Translations under genes and position numbers: made by a program
The notes under the pieces: generated by a model
What the model was told of the DNA's origin: nothing
The model's database searches: none
Seen by the model: the letters and a program-made list of their open reading frames with translations, nothing else
Part shown: positions 11,496-24,249 of the stretch, piece by piece
How the letters are laid out: each line of letters opens with the position of its first letter
Numbering within the stretch: the first letter of the stretch is position 1
From: Ascaphus truei
Taxonomy: Eukaryota; Chordata; Amphibia; Anura; Ascaphidae
Assembly: GCA_036426205.1 (NCBI GenBank)
Contig: CM071568.1
Location: 226,216,239 to 226,280,238, forward strand
Direction of reading: 5' to 3'
DNA length: 64,000 nt

Positions 11496-12409
11496 ATACT
11501 TAAGACATCACAAATGCTGCACCTAAATTTTCAGTGGCAGAGACCACCAGACTCCGGCATTTGTGGTCATATGATCCCTTCAGCAGCGATCACATGACAT
11601 TCACTAACCCCCGAAAAATGGAAGTAGAGGGGCTCTACTCTGCCTATCAGCATCTGGAAAACAAACATTCTGACGTAAGTGCTGAATTATGTCCTAGGGG
11701 CACTGAAAGGTTTGTCCGGAAGACTGGGGCATGAGTGACTGGCGGCGATCCAGTGTGATGTGCATTAGTAATCCTTGCTTATAGTAAGTGGCATACGGTT
11801 TGAGACCGGGACATAGCCAGTTTTTCGCTACTTGCTGGTTAAAACGTCTAATTGTTACTGGTTTTGAAATTGCCCTCCAAACCCCACTCGCTGTCGGCAA
11901 CGAGCATCAGGCCCAATTCTGGATCCATCCCAAACACCAACAGCGCCAGAACCAAATGTGTCGTGTGTGTGTGTGTGATTGGGTGGTGGGGGCAGGGAGG
12001 TTTGTGTATGTGTTCTTGTGGGGGGGGTGTTGTGTGTGATTCTTGGGGGGGGGGGTGTGTGTGATTTTGGAGGGGGAGTGTGTGTTGTGTCTTGAGGGGG
12101 AGGGTGTGATTCTTGAGGGGGAGATGGTGCATCTTGGGGGATGGGGACATGATGGGTGTGGGGTGTGAGAGGTTGAGCATGAGCTGAGGGAGACTAGAGC
12201 TTGTCCGGACCCCCTCACCTTGTCGGTGGCCGTGCAACCCCCTCCCTGTGTCGCCATGCGCCCCCCCCCCCCCATGTCAGCTGAACTGGGTGGGGGGATT
12301 AGTATTGCTGCTTATATTAAACTATGGTGCCAATCTGGGCAGTATTGCAGTTTAATGAAAAAAAAAAACCTTAGTTTCTATGGAGGCTAACGTATAACAA
12401 ATGTCTTGT
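11496..12409. other. Unassigned DNA and G/T-rich low complexity
   Basis: 11500-11950 has no recognised feature; 11957-12290 is TG- and G-rich with G runs at 12015, 12045 and a C run at 12258. Confidence 0.5.
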
Positions 12410-15290
12410 ATGTTTTTTGTATGTTGTTTTATTATATAGCCCATTAATGTACATAGCACTTCACAGTAGTATACATGTGGTAATCAATAATAACAGATAT
12501 ATAAATAACGATCATGGAATAGTTCTCAGACATAAAGTAACATTAAGGAGAGGAGTCCATTGCCCAGAGTAGGCTTAAGTCTAATGGTGGTAGGAGAACG
12601 TCCAGAACAGTAGGAGGGATTTCTGGTAAGTGGTCTGCGGGGCCAAACTTTTATGTTATCATGTGTTCAGAATATCCACAGCGCTATTCATGCTTTCTTT
12701 AAGCAAGTGGTGTCTTAAGGTGGGTCTTAAAGGTGGTAGAGATGGTGACTGAGTCGGGTATGCCTGTGGGGAAGGCGCTTCCATGAGGTATCTGGGCATC
12801 AGTGAGAAGGTTTAAGGCGAGAGGGCTTTAGATACAAAGGAGGGTAGAAAGTAGACATCCTTGAGAAGACGCAAGAGTCTGGTGGTGCATAACAGAAATT
12901 AGGGCTGAGATGTAAGGCAGGGTCAGAAGAAATTTAAAGCTGAAAGTGAGGAAAGAATGAGTGGTGATGCGATTGTGATCGGAAGCCAAGAGGGATTTCA
13001 CGAGATGCTGAGACAAGTATCTAGAAGATTAGTCGGACTCTGGCTCAGCATTAGGATAGATTGTAAGGAAACAGGTGAGAGGACAGAAGCCGGACAGCAG
13101 AGGTTACAGTAGAAGATGGAGAGAATGAGGCCTAGTCAGAGTTTTAGCAGTCATGTAACGAGGAGGCGTCCTTTGTTATATTGGGTTGAGGAAAAAGCGA
13201 CAGTTTTAGATATGTTTTTGAATGTGAGGGGCGAATGTAAGAGGAGTATAGTGTGACCCCTAGGCAGCGTGCTTGTGGCTACTGGTGAATGATCATAGTT
13301 CCACATAATGTGGAAGGAGCTAGTATGCCAGGTCTGAGGAAGTTGAGAAGCTCTGTTTTAGCCATGTAGTTAAAAGGCAACGAGGCTCCACTGATGTATA
13401 GAGAGACATTCAGAAACTTTGGGTTGTACATCAGTGAAGGTTGGGTGTTGAAAAGTATATTTGTGTCGTCATCTAGGTATTGATATTTAAACCCAAAAGA
13501 TGTGATTAGGTCACCTAGAGAGATTGTGTACAGATAAAAGAAAGAGTCCCAGACAGAACCCTGGGGTACCCCCACAGAGGATCAATAGAGGAGGTAGGTG
13601 TTAGCAGAAGAGACACTGAAAGTAGCATGGGAGAGGTAGTATGAGATCCGGATATAGCTTTTGCCAATACCAAGAGTAGGAGAATTTGAAGGAGAAGAGG
13701 GTACCCACGGTGTCAAATGCTGCAGAGCGGTTTGAGTAATATAGCAGAGTGTAATGACCTACTCTGTCTTTGGCGCATTCAGATCGTCAGTTATTTTATG
13801 AGGGCGGTTTCCGTGGAGTGAGCAGTGCGGAGCCAGATTGTAAGGGTCTAGGAGAGAATATGTGTAGAAATGAGGCAAGCGGAGAATACAAGACGTTCAA
13901 GGAGGTTAGAATGCAAACAGGAGGAGACAAGAGATATTTAAAAAGACAGGTAGATCAGCTTCTGTTTTTGAATGGTATACTGTTGAGAGGATGGAAAGGT
14001 TCCAGAGGCAGACGGAGGAGTTAAAAAGGTGTGAGAGCGAAGGGCTATATGTAGGACCAAGAGGTTTATGAGTGGAGGCATGGGTCAAGGGCAGGTGGTT
14101 AAGAGGGAGAAAAGATAGGGCGAATCACACGACACCTCCTCCTCTGAAACAGTGGAAAACGAGTAAGAAGGCAAGGAGAGTAGGAAGAGTTTTTATGGGA
14201 GGAAGAAACAGAAGGGATGTTCTGACGTATGGATCCACCTTTTCCTTAAAATAGTCAGCAAGTCCTGAGGGGGATGAAGGATGTAGAGCATCGGGGTGGT
14301 TGAGTAGAAGTATCAAGACAGAGAACAGTCGGCGTGGTTAGACTTGTGTCTGTTGATTAGTAGAAAAAGTAGGCTTGTTAAGCTTGCGGAGGGCAGAGTT
14401 GAAACAGGATACATAAATGTTGTAGTGAAGGAAGTCTGCCCTCCAAGAGCATTCAGAGAACGTGTGAGACGAAGCATGCGCGTGTGGGAATTTAGCCAGG
14501 TTCGTGGTTAGAAGGGCGTGGCGGCATAAGAAAGCGACATGAGAATCAGATAGAGGAGAAAAGGCAGTTGTAGTTCGGACCAGGTTGTCAGGTCTGTATG
14601 CAAGCTGACTAGAGGAGGAGGGAGAGCATAAAGTGGACTCAAGGTCAGTAAGTGTAAAACGCAGGTTTCTGCAGAACCGGGCTATAGATGAGGTGGAGAA
14701 GGGAGAGAAACGATCGCAGAGAGAGGAATGAGGTGATGTCTCAGAGGAAAAGGTGGAAATGGAACATTGGAGATAGAGAGTTTTTAGTGGCAACCACGTC
14801 TAGTAGTGTCCATCCCTTTTGGTGCTGGCTGCATCGCTGTTAAGCCAACAGACAGAGTAGCAAGGAAAAACGGTACCCCAAGGGATAGATGGGTCACTCA
14901 ATGTTGGCAATTGAAATCCCAAGGAAGAACAGGGGAGTCTGAGGAGAGAAAGAAAGAGAGAGCAAGGGATTCCAAAGGGGGGAAAGCGAATAAAGGCGAA
15001 GGGGGATGATTAGAATTAGGCGATAGTATGACCCACCACAGGAGGGGAAGAATATCTGGACTTGGTGAACTCAAAGGAGGGAAAAAAGCAACGAGATGGA
15101 GGATAGGCAAGGTTCGTGTAACGTCGAGAGAGGAGAGCAGGGAGCCCCACGCCTCACCCCACCCCTGCCATAGGGCACGGAGGTGTGGGAGAAGAGAAAT
15201 GCCACCAAGAGAGGGCAGCTTACAGCAGAGTCATACTGAGGAGAGCCAGGGTCTCGTTATACACAATAGGAGCAGAGAGTGAGAGAAAAA
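12410..15290 (-). mobile_element. L2-like LINE remnant, - strand
   Basis: Read on the - strand: an endonuclease fragment with PVLPWDFNCQH near 14900-14950, then reverse transcriptase with GVPQGS and LGDLI..FGFKYQYL (13575-13470; catalytic DD retained as LDDD) and MAKTELL, then PYISALIS near the C-terminus (12930). The 3' tail with a TATATAGCCCATTAATGTAC-like end lies near 12430. These are signatures of the L2/CR1 group, widespread in amphibian DNA. Many indels and stops make it an old copy; no frame exceeds 151 codons. Confidence 0.82.
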
Positions 15291-17925
15291 AAGTCAGTGA
15301 CGAGAGGCACTGTTAGAGGGAGCGTAGCATTCCAAGAGCAAGGAGAAGGAAAGAGAGGAGGGTAGGTGGGCTGGGAGGGTATGAGGTTGGCGGAGTTTGG
15401 ACACCACAAGGAGTAGCAGGGTGCAATTGGCAGGCGAGGACGAGCGGCATGTAGGAAATAAGGAAGGACCAGAGTGGATGGGGAGGAGATATCCACAAAC
15501 ACATAAGGGAACACAATAGATGATCCCAAAAGATATTGCCCTCAACTGCAACAGAGCCACAACCGAAAAAGTATATTGATCAGGTAACCAATACCCACTA
15601 CAATATAGTAAATGGGCTTGCATGGGAGTACATCAAAGTTTACACCTCTCCCAACATGTGGGAGAAGTTACCCCTATTCATCTAAAAAAAAAAAAAGTTA
15701 ATAAACTGTATCAAAAATTATATTTCGCTTCAGTAACACTAATACTAATTAAAAAAACAATTAAAACACTTAGGTGAGCCTAGGGTTCAGGGATTCTGAG
15801 ATAATTCCCAATAAATATTTTACCCCTTAACCAAATGTCCTGATCACAATAGGTAAAGTATTATCTGGATTCAAATCCAATAGATAGCAATATGTATATC
15901 AACAGCTAAAGGCGCGCAGTAGCGCATCAATGTAAACCATTATAGGTGTAGTTTGCTATGTGAAACTAAATCGTAGATGTGATTGAACCACACTACAGGG
16001 TTATAACAAAGAAGAATATGTAGTTCCTAAGGGTGGGGAGTACTCTTGCATACAAAGACAATAGGAGATACTCGGACATATCCTAGTAGGCAAGTATCAT
16101 AAAGACTGCTGTTAAATGCAACACATGCGTTACTGTATTCTCAGATATCCTGAACCCTACTCACCACCGTTCAGTGTTTTAATTGTTTTTCTATAATATT
16201 AGAGTTGTGTTACTGCGTCGAAATAAGCATTTTTTAATAAAATATAAAGTAAATTAATTTTTTATTTCTAATTGCCATAGTGTAACTGTCTCCGCACCGT
16301 GTTGGAGCGGAGTGACCGGAGCTTCTTGAGGTGACCCATGCAGCCCACTTTTCTATATTCTATGTGGTATCGTACCTGATCAAATATACTTTTTCGGCTT
16401 TGCGGTGCAGTGAATGGGGATCGTTTTGGAATCATCTTGTTCCCTTATGTGTTTTGCTTATCATTACTATCCTGACTACCCGTGACACTACTGAAATTGA
16501 AATTGTTATCTACACATTACTTCAGATGTGGCGAGCGGTATCTCACACAAGTTATATATTGGGGAGGATATCCCCAGACGCAAGGAGAGACATGGATAGA
16601 AAGTGGATGTGTGGAGTGTGATTTTGGTGTGTTGGTTTGAGGGTTCAGGGGGTATAGCGGTTTTGGGTCAGAGGAGCGGTAACGTAAGAAGGAAGGGTAT
16701 CATGTGCACAGAAAAGTGCTGAGGAAGGAGATAATGAGATATATATAAAAGTTAGAGCGACATACGCAGGCTGGTAAAAGAATGTACTTTGAGAAGAAGG
16801 TTGACAGTCACAGCAATATAAAACTAGGCAGGGTATCACGCAGTATGATCAGTATGGGTATCGATGATTATCTACCTTTCCTTCCAGCGTAGTTCAAATG
16901 GAAACAAGGAATCAGTGCCAGTTGGGGGTGTCCACTTCTCACTTCTTTGGAACTCCTTTTAACGTCAGATTGTTCGTGATCTGAACACATAATGGGCCAC
17001 TTGGACATGGCCGCATGAAAACGTAGACTGTTCGAGGTTTTATATGGGCCAAGATTGTTCAGTTGCATATACCAACATTAAACCACGCAAATGGTGGAAG
17101 GAGACAGGATTAGATGTGGGAGATTTACCTCACTGTAAGATTGGTTTCAGTTGCAATTACTAACATACCACACCAGCAAAGGGTGATAGGAGAACGGATT
17201 TAAGATGTGGGATTACCTGAGGAGGAAGATCTGTTAGGGCTAAAGAGGTTCCTTCCTGTTTAAATTCAGTGTCAGTAGTCGTGCCCTTTAATGGGCACTT
17301 GACATGGGCATGTACTGTAATTGAATATTCACTGGTGTCATATGAGGCAACTGCTCTTTAATATATTATTCAGTGTTTAGGCTTTCACATTGGTATCGTG
17401 TGAGTTCTTACAGCATTGACTCAAGTGACACAACCTTCAAATAATAATTGCACATCTGGATGTCTGCTACAAGGAAGTTTGTTTGGCTTGAGGGTGTGTT
17501 GTGGACGTCAAACCATAACTATGGAAGTCTGTGCCCAGCATATGAGAGAACAACAAACCACCTCCACATCCTTTGTTTTGTGAAGCTAAGGACGAGCCGA
17601 GTAAATATTGGTTGATTTAACAAATCAGAAACACCCGTGCTTGACTTGACAAATTTGATGCAAATAAGTACTTTTCGGAACGAAGATGTAGAAATTGGTC
17701 TGGCATTTCCAACAAAGTCGGATGGTGAGTCTTGAGTCAGTTGCTCACAGTAGTATTATCATAGTTCACCTGTACAGGTGGAATCTGTTCAGTCAGTCCT
17801 TAAGTACATACACAATATGGGGGTGGGGGGGGGTTGGTGATAGATTACGTTGGGAAAAAGAACGTACAAACCTTCTTTGAATTCTATGGTTTAACATATC
17901 AGGACATACACAATCTTCTGTTCAT
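15291..17925. other. Unassigned DNA
   Basis: About 2.6 kb with no gene. Purine-rich continuation of the LINE may extend to about 15480. A G run lies at 17820-17830. Short open frames (under 100 codons) show no family motif. Confidence 0.5.
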
Positions 17926-18730
17926 TGCGGTCTAAATAGGGTAAAAAATAACCTCAGATGAACACAACCACCATGTACATATGTAACCTACACCGTGTCA
18001 TGATTTATTTAACAAATTAAAGCAAAATGGAGAAAGAAGCCAATGGTGAAAAACTAAGTATATCCTTATATTCAATGCTTGTCGAACCACCTTTAGGCAG
18101 CAATAACTTGAAAGTAAGACCGTGTTTCCTGTATGACTCTCAGTCTCTCAGCATCGTGTGGAGGAATTTGGCCAATCTTCTTTCCAAACAAGGACTGCTT
18201 CTAGTTTCATTGATTGGCTTCGTAGGCCATTTGTACACAGCCGGTCATAGTACAGTCCAGTCACAGCATTTCAATCGAGTTCGAGGATTTGGACGTTGGA
18301 CCGACATTGCACACACCTTGTGCTTTTTCCTGTCCCCCCAACACATTCCGTTAGTTGATGCTGGTGTGCTTGGGATCATTGTTCCGTTGCATGACCCAAT
18401 TTCGGCCAAGCTGTTAGCTGGTCGGACAGATGGCCTCCATTTGACTCTAGAATGACTTTGATACCAGAGTTATTCATGTCGACTCAATTACTGCAAGGTT
18501 CCCAGGTCCGTGTTGCTGCAAAAAGCCCAAATCTCACCCTCTCCAACCACCATGGCTTGACATGGTTATGAGGTTTTGTGCGGATATGCTGGTTTGGTTG
18601 GATTTGGCCACACATTCCACTTTGGTCGTATGTCCAAGGGCCGTGTTCCACCAGAAGTCTTGTTTGGTTTGTTAGAATGCAACATTGCAACACCTAAGCC
18701 GTGCTGCCATGTTCTTTTTTAGATAGAGGA
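17926..18730 (-). mobile_element. Tc1/mariner element, 3' half, - strand
   Basis: The left end has the TCTAAATAG...AACCTCAGATGAACA and ACTAAGTATATCCTTAT blocks found at the terminus of a common fish/amphibian Tc1-like family. Then, antisense, come the transposase C-terminal codons (AGGAATTTGGCCAATCTTCT, CACAGCATTTCAATCGAGTT, GACCCAATTTCGGCCAAGCT, AAGCCGTGCTGCCATGTTCT). Many small indels are present, and the N-terminal half of the transposase and the other inverted end are missing. The 142-codon + frame at 18027 is an antisense artefact. Confidence 0.85.
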
Positions 18731-19375
18731 AGAAGCAGAAAGAAAGAGGGTATACGGTGTGGGTGACCATTCAAACCCAAAGGCCGCGGGAAAAAGCGGA
18801 AACTACGCCGCCCAAAAATTATTAAATAAATATCTGTATTGAAGCTACATAAAATGTGTAACTCCCACATAAAACAGGCTACCTCCCCACGCGTCTTCCG
18901 CCGTCAACTGGCGCTCTCAAGGAGGGGGGTCCCTGCTCCTTCATTGTCCGGGCCCCATGATTTGCTTTTGGCGGCCTGTCGGCTATCAATATGTATTATA
19001 ACACATGACACACTTTTTTGGTAAACTGTACTTGGATTAGGTCTATAGCCATAATACTCAATGTCCTGTAGTGCTTAGAGCGCTGGCAAATTTAGGGGCA
19101 CCTTCCTACAATTCTCAGTAACCATAGTGTGTGATTATACCGTGTGCTATTGTGTTCTAACCGTAAACGCTATTTGAGAGTATTCTCTCACTTTATATGC
19201 ATACTATTCCCATTAGCGCCTATGCGACCTTTCTACACCTATAAGTATCAAGAATTCAGTTCCTACAACAATCTTACTCGACATATGCGATAATTCCCCA
19301 TTTTACCTTTCTTAGTAGTCTTGACCTCATCTATATTAGATTATTGCCCCTGTATTTTGGCCTGGATAAAGATCA
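18731..19375. other. Unassigned DNA
   Basis: Nothing recognised in about 640 bp. Confidence 0.5.
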
Positions 19376-19390
19376 CTTTGAGACTTCCCC

Positions 19391-19440
19391 TACCCCTGAT
19401 GAAGCGTGACAAGCTCACGGGAAACCTCGACGGTTGCAGT
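19391..19440 (+). ncRNA. Hammerhead-like module (intact CTGATGA, altered stem III)
   Basis: CCCTGATGAAG, hairpin CGTGA/TCACG, then GGAAACCTCGACGG. The CTGATGA and GAAA cores are present, but the bases after GAAAC differ from the GCGT seen in other copies and stem I is unclear. No GIY-YIG frame was found upstream. Confidence 0.35.
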
Positions 19441-19444
19441 GCGT

Positions 19445-22400
19445 CAGACGCTGACGTCTGTGCGGTGATAACGACAACCGGGCAAAGCTCGATTGAACGG
19501 TTTTGTCAGTGCTCGTTAGCCGATTTTATTTATATATTCGCCTCCATTTTGTCTCCACTTTGATCAGAGACCTACATAATATTCCGTTTCTAGGATAATG
19601 TGTCGTCACACAGGGGGCTGACACTGTTATACGCTGCGGATGGTAGATCAGAAGCCTACACCCATATTCTGTTTAAGCAACTGCTACGACACGACTCAGT
19701 CTGGCTGAGGATAAGATTGCTGTTTTGTTTGGACTGGCAACTCTGTGCTGCACGCGCACCCATATGGATACTCGATGTTAGTGTGTGGTTTTCCTCATGT
19801 ATACGCCATTGTAGCCTATGCTATACATCTAGCCCTGGAGAACCTACACACAAGTTGCCTATAATTAATCAACTAGGATCAGGACAATGCAGGTCTTTAC
19901 GTGATTACAAAGCGACTTAATAAGGGGTAGCGCCATAATGGGAATACCTAGTTTAGGTCTTTGAATTTGCCTCAAATGATAAACGTGTCGATATTCTCAT
20001 CTATATATATATCTAATATATATAATATATATATATATATATCTAATATATGACCTAACATCTGTCTATAGACATCTATATGGATTCTCTTCTCTGCCTT
20101 TTATACTCGTGGGTTTTTATGTGAGTTTCATTTGTATGAATTATACATTCAGTAACTAGATTCATAAGTCCGTTCACACTCACCTGATGACATCGATTCT
20201 GGTACAGCTGTTTGTAAGTGGCAGATTCCTGGAAAACGCTACTCAGATTGTCTTTATAATCGTTATCCCGGCACTCAAACGCTATAGCAATTGTCTATAT
20301 AATACACACACTCTACTCAACTCTTAACCTATTTGGCTGCAACCATCTCTCAATAGGCCTGGTTAGTGATATAGCTTTTAATACATACCTAAACGTACGG
20401 TGATATATATGACTTACTTGTTATACTTGTAACGTTTTTAGGTACATACATGTAAGAGTTTTATGTATTTTTTCTTTTTATTTTCAAGAATGAGCCTCTT
20501 ATGAGCCATCTATGAGGGGTCGGGATCAAGATTTGCGTTAAAAGAAAAAAACAAAGCGTACTGGTTACTTACTATGGGTTATTCAACCATACCATATTAT
20601 ACCCTGTACAGTATGAGTCCCAATTAATAACTTACGAGGGAATCTTTTGTGACCCCCTAGTCGGGGATCACAGTGTTGATTCGTACCACCAACTTGGTTC
20701 ATTCCTTATGCACCGTCTTATTTACTAGTATGATCTTTACATTTGAAAGAGGTTGAGACGCAAAGTAGGTTCTTTCTGTGTTGGTATTTTTCCGAAGTTC
20801 TTACAAGAGCTGTCCTACTCTGCCTTTTAGATTCTTCACCTCCCGAATATTGTAACTATTTCCTTATGGCTTCCCTAACCAGGTTTTGTCAAAACCTCAC
20901 AAACCTGGGAACATGGTTCTGCAAAGGTGTGCACAAAAACAGACTTTGGGCAAGCCAACGCTCACATGGAAACGCTTAGAGTTCCACTCCAAGGTCAGCT
21001 CACTCTATGATTTGTTGCGTGACCTTTGGTGCTTCCTCCGTGGACTGCATGACTTATTTTCCACACACCTGGAGTTATACTCCGCGGGACCTGACTCCAT
21101 TACATTACATGTGCACTGAGTATCACTTTCCTCTCTTGGAGCCATATCCCTATGGAACCTATACTCTGGGTTTGTTTCATTGTGGAGCAAAGGGGCCTGG
21201 CTTTTTGACACTTTATAGCCTGTTCCCACTGCCCCTCTGTGCAGTCCTCACTACGGCATTGAACTGTATCTTTTTTTTTGACTTATGTGATTTTCTTGGT
21301 TGCTGTTCAGGGTTTGGTATTTTTCAATCTTTGTCTCCCCGGTCCTCCCCCCTTGGTTAAGTTTATTATTATTCTTATGTACATCTTAGGTTATAGGTTT
21401 TATTTATTTCACCTTTTCTTATGCCCTTATCTCAGTCCATATTTTTATACAGCTAGGTTTTTTTCCGGGGTTTTTGAATATATTAGCTTTTGTGTGTCGC
21501 TTGAAAGATAGAATATAGTTATAGCTTTATTGTTTTACACATGTTTTTTGCTTTTGGTTATTTTTCATCATTATTAGTTTTTGTTAATTTTTTGTCAGTC
21601 ACAGTCTTCTATAGTTTTGCTGCCTGCTAGTGTGTTTATGTTTTAAAAGTTAGTGTTGTTTTTTTTTTGCTCGCTATTAAAATCTAAAAAATTCTTTTCT
21701 ATCTGACGTTTATGTTTCCTGTCCTTTTGCATTATGCGTTTTTAGTTATCTGAGGTCAAAAAAAAATAAATAATTTAGAGTGATGTTTTTGGGATTGTCT
21801 TGTCTTTTGGGTCTCAATTTATATATATATAATAGTGTATGTGTTTTGTATTGTACAATATGTATCATGTGTTACTTATATATATATATTATATATTTAT
21901 ATATATAAGTTATTTATATATATGACCCGGCACACTATATATATAAATATATTATATAACACGAAAATGAGATTGTCTAAAGTATTTATTGAACCATCTG
22001 AATACAGCTCCATAGAGTGTTTTTATTGTGTATTACATATTATATTTATTAAACACAAAAACAGAGAAAGGGAAATGGACGTCCTAAATATGCACACTTG
22101 AAACCCCAGAAATAAGGGATAATTTTTCAATAATATTATTCTTACATCTTTCCCAGAATTCCCCTTTACAAGAGCACTGTATGCTAGAGATATTGTGTGA
22201 AAGGCAGGTTCAGGACCTGTCGCATGTGAATGTGGCTCACAAATATAATTTAGTTCCTGTACTTAATTAAAAAGGTGCTAAAAACTAAATACACTATACT
22301 CTAACACGTTTGCAAAAGATTTACCCTCCAATGTTGCCGTATTGGCAAACACGTGCGCGTTTGGTTAGCTGTGATTCCACAAATGATGAAGCTATCACGA

Positions 22401-23049
22401 GGGGGGGGAGAGCTGTATCTTCAATCCCTTGCAGCACTAGGCAGTGCGGTTGCTGTCTATCGTGCTGAGCTTAACCACAGTTTAAAACAATTAAATTCAA
22501 TTGTTATCATCAGGCCCTGAAAAATATATCAGACATAATGAGATTTGATTCACTAAACATGTTTAGAGGGGGTTTCTATCTTGAGCACCCTAACTGGACG
22601 GCGTTGATAGAAACGGGCAGATTAACACTTAGAAATATTGGGATAGACCATGAGCCAGAGGCGCCCGTACTCAATAAAGTGTTTGGTTGTATTGGTTGAA
22701 ATCCATACTTTTTTTTTGTTACGTCCACTTGCCTATTAAACTACTATTGTGATTGTAATAAAGATGTATAACTCACCTAACTGTGTGCTATTACCATCTT
22801 AGAAACTCGTAACAAATAAGATCATAATAATCCCTACAGAGGCAAAGCCATTCAGAACTAACAGCAAATGCAGAATGGAGTAACATGACCCTTGATCAGC
22901 GTTTCCATAAATCCTGAAATATACTTATTCTTCAGATTTTTCTGCTTACTGAAATGCGTCTACGTGAACTTTAGCTGTGTCCCTTTAATAGATATTTAGT
23001 ATGTTTGTACCGTATGGTCTATCTCTTTGCAAGCTTCCTGTTGCTGCAG
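19445..23049. other. Unassigned DNA (probable nod1 5' intron)
   Basis: About 3.6 kb with AT-dinucleotide tracts at 20003-20050 and 21820-21960. The missing first CARD exon of nod1 would be expected in or before this interval, but no LL.NRE-type CARD start was recognised on the + strand. Confidence 0.45.
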
Positions 23050-23227
23050 GTTCGGACAGATTCTTCTGTCAGGTTGAGGAAGGAGAGAACTTCCAGAGTA
23101 TTTCATAAGCATCCTCCGAGAGCTCCTTGATGCTTCTAGCTTTGATCGGTCCTTTGTTGGACAACATTGGGTTTTGACGCTTCATGCGAATTTCCAGCGT
23201 TACCAATGTTATCAACACGGACTCCAG
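23050..23227 (+). pseudogene. nod1: nod1 CARD exon (second half of CARD plus linker), frameshifted
   Basis: A polypyrimidine tract and CAG acceptor end at 23049 and a GTACTG donor follows 23227. Between them, short stretches match the second half of the NOD1 CARD and its linker, but in different frames: VR, QIL, QVEEGENFQ, then EYFISILRELLDASSFD, LDNIGF, and SVTNVINTDS. The order and spacing equal human NOD1 residues from about VRKIL to VVVNTDPV. At least four small indels are needed to connect them, and the last codon is also out of phase with the NACHT exon by one base (it should leave one base for the split Val codon). Known: the CARD recruits RIPK2. Inferred: either the CARD is lost in this copy or the consensus sequence is poor here. 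It lies immediately 5' of the exon it should join, which supports true orthology. Confidence 0.62.
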
Positions 23228-24091
23228 GTACTGTATTATAGTTTTTGTTTGTCTTCTTCATTAATCAAAATGATACATCGGTTTTTCTGTTCAATTGCAA
23301 AAATAAAAACATGGGAGTGTGTTTTCTATATATTATGGAAAAATCTCCTTTACTTATGGCCCATAGTTATACCCCAAATATATCATATGCAACGCACGCA
23401 AAGAACGACAATACTAACACAAAAAATACATACAATATGTGGGGGCTTGTTCCCCACATACTTAGGGTGCCCTGAGCTACCGAAACCCGTGTCCCATCAA
23501 GAGCCTCCCTTGTCCCAATGCAATGTGATGGCGCGCTACGCCCCCTGTGTATCGTTTGGCCGTTTTATCTAACCTGGTATAGGCCTGTTCCAGGATATTT
23601 CTCTTAATGGCTATGGGGTCAGTCCCAAGCTGCTGGGACTCCCACACCACGCCTGCCTCCGCTCGGCCCGAGGTGCTGCCTCCTGCCGGAGTGAATTACA
23701 ATCGCTGTCCTTGCTTCCTGGAGTATTTTACTACCGGGGTACATCCCTATTCTGTGGGGGTCCACTACAATACTCACACTACGTGAGGGCCTCCCTGGTG
23801 CTTAGATGGGTAAGTTTGGCCTGTCGCATGGAGCTTGACTAGCTCCCTGGACACTACCACCTCCTCCTCCACTGTCTCCAGTTCAGGTCTTTTTTCTGTC
23901 CCGCATAGGAATTCATCCCTTAGAACCATTCCTCTGGCGGCGCCAACCACACCTGTCCACCGCTTGGTACCCACAGTTTATCATAACACATGTGGCACCA
24001 ATCACAAGATGCCACCACACCAACTTCCCCTCCCCGTTCTCCCGAGCCAGGAACTAGCTCCCTTCGAGGTAAGGGAAGTACCCTCTACACT
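23228..24091. other. intron with GC-rich unassigned DNA
   Basis: This is the intron stretch between the CARD exon and the LINE insertion. The first 200 bases are AT-rich. From about 23455 it becomes GC-rich and contains a 150-codon open frame at 23835-24287 rich in Ser, Thr and Pro that runs into the LINE, so it is not a host gene. It may be a fragment of an older retroelement, but I recognise no motif. Confidence 0.4.
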
Positions 24092-24106
24092 AAAAGGCAA
24101 CTTTTC
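24092..24106 (+). repeat. Left target-site duplication of the L1-like LINE
   Basis: AAAAGGCAACTTTTC (15 bp) occurs here and again at 31880-31894, immediately after the LINE tail. A perfect 15-bp match exactly bounding the element is the signature of target-primed reverse transcription. Confidence 0.85.
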
Positions 24107-24249
24107 GATGGACTTTTCGGTGACGTCCGGTGAATGGCTGACTAGGAAAGAGCTCTCCCGACACCCTCACAAGAATCATCAGAACAGCAATCCACACATT
24201 GCCCCAAAACCCTCAAAAGCTACAAATACCTCACTGAAGCCTGAGGGAA

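Noticed and set aside
18027..18455. 142-codon + strand open frame
   Set aside because: It is the antisense of a Tc1/mariner transposase C-terminal half; the sense codons read on the - strand.
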